A DNA stretch of 64,000 nt, taken from positions 1 to 64,000 of the forward strand of contig NZ_JALJXJ010000012.1 of assembly GCF_024170005.1 (NCBI RefSeq), given 5' to 3'. Positions within the stretch are counted from its first letter, which is position 1, and each line of letters starts with the position of its first letter. The notes under the pieces are model-generated. The model saw only the letters and a list, made by a program, of their open reading frames with translations. It made no database searches and was not told the DNA's origin. The position numbers and the translations under genes are program-made. Source of the DNA: Azospirillum lipoferum. Its GTDB lineage: Bacteria; Pseudomonadota; Alphaproteobacteria; Azospirillales; Azospirillaceae. This document shows, piece after piece, positions 63,873 through 64,000 of this stretch.

Positions 63873-64000
63873 ATGGCCACCACCGCCGTTCAGTCCAGGG
63901 CGCCGCTCTATTGGCTGGCGCTCGGGTCCTTCGCCGTCGGAACCGAGAGCTTCATGATCGCGGCGATCCTGCCGGACATTGCCGCCGACCTGTCGGTCAG
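63873..64000 (+). CDS. MFS transporter, partial (N-terminus only)
   Basis: The reading frame starts at ATG 63873, with AGGAA before it, and runs off the window. The visible residues include YWLALGSFAVGTESFMI and ILPDIAADLSV, the first helix of DHA1-type drug or sugar efflux permeases of the MFS. Specificity cannot be judged from 42 residues. Confidence 0.75.
   Translation, partial: MATTAVQSRAPLYWLALGSFAVGTESFMIAAILPDIAADLSV

Overview
The window reads as chromosome or chromid sequence from a GC-rich alphaproteobacterium, most likely Rhodospirillaceae and Azospirillum-like. This is an inference from the very high GC, the protein families, a CtrA-type box, FixJ-type regulators and a Pls/PosA-type NRPS. 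No species can be named from the sequence. I saw no rRNA, tRNA or CRISPR.

Layout. 0.2-6.7 kb: an FCD/GntR regulator, a small membrane peptide, a homodimeric 2-oxoacid dehydrogenase E1 divergent from an Lrp/AsnC regulator (two palindromic operators lie between them), then an SDR-MFS pair behind another double palindrome. 7.4-11.5 kb: a poly-amino-acid type NRPS (Pls/PosA family). 11.8-20.2 kb: mostly housekeeping genes (class I fumarase, CcdA/CcdB toxin-antitoxin, RluA pseudouridine synthase, orphan histidine kinase, pirin, ArsC-type phosphatase/reductase, YcjX/YcjF pair). 20.7-21.8 kb: an unrecognised, lower-GC protein behind a perfect TTAA-N7-TTAA (CtrA-type) box.

21.9-37.6 kb: one long minus-strand Pel exopolysaccharide operon. 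Its order is epimerase (PelX-like), a stand-alone PelA hydrolase, a PelA deacetylase, a stand-alone PelB TPR protein, a PelB barrel protein, PelC, D, E, F, G and an extra secreted 17-kDa protein. Both pelA and pelB are divided into two genes compared with Pseudomonas. REP-type palindromes sit in the operon, one inside a signal-peptide coding region. 37.7-41.3 kb: a DivK-like receiver, a 25-codon small ORF with a strong Shine-Dalgarno, a PoxB-like TPP enzyme and an internally deleted IS remnant with terminal inverted repeats.

41.3-55.2 kb: an apparent amine/amino-acid uptake and catabolism island. It has two FAD-dependent amine/amino-acid oxidases, two type II HAD hydrolases, a double-GNAT-like protein, a class III aminotransferase, a complete dipeptide-type ABC importer with fused ATPases, an Lrp-type regulator and a LysR regulator. 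Two Lrp-consensus-like sites place the Lrp protein over its own promoter and over the HAD/ABC operon. 55.3-56.8 kb: a broken AhpD-like gene and an MHS-type MFS transporter. 57.2-63.7 kb: a Tat-exported alpha/beta hydrolase, a receiver-only regulator, a FixJ/NarL-type regulator, a PAS histidine kinase, and a two-subunit molybdenum hydroxylase (IorA/IorB type). A shared 15-bp motif lies upstream of both the hydrolase and the molybdenum enzyme. The window ends in the first codons of another MFS transporter.
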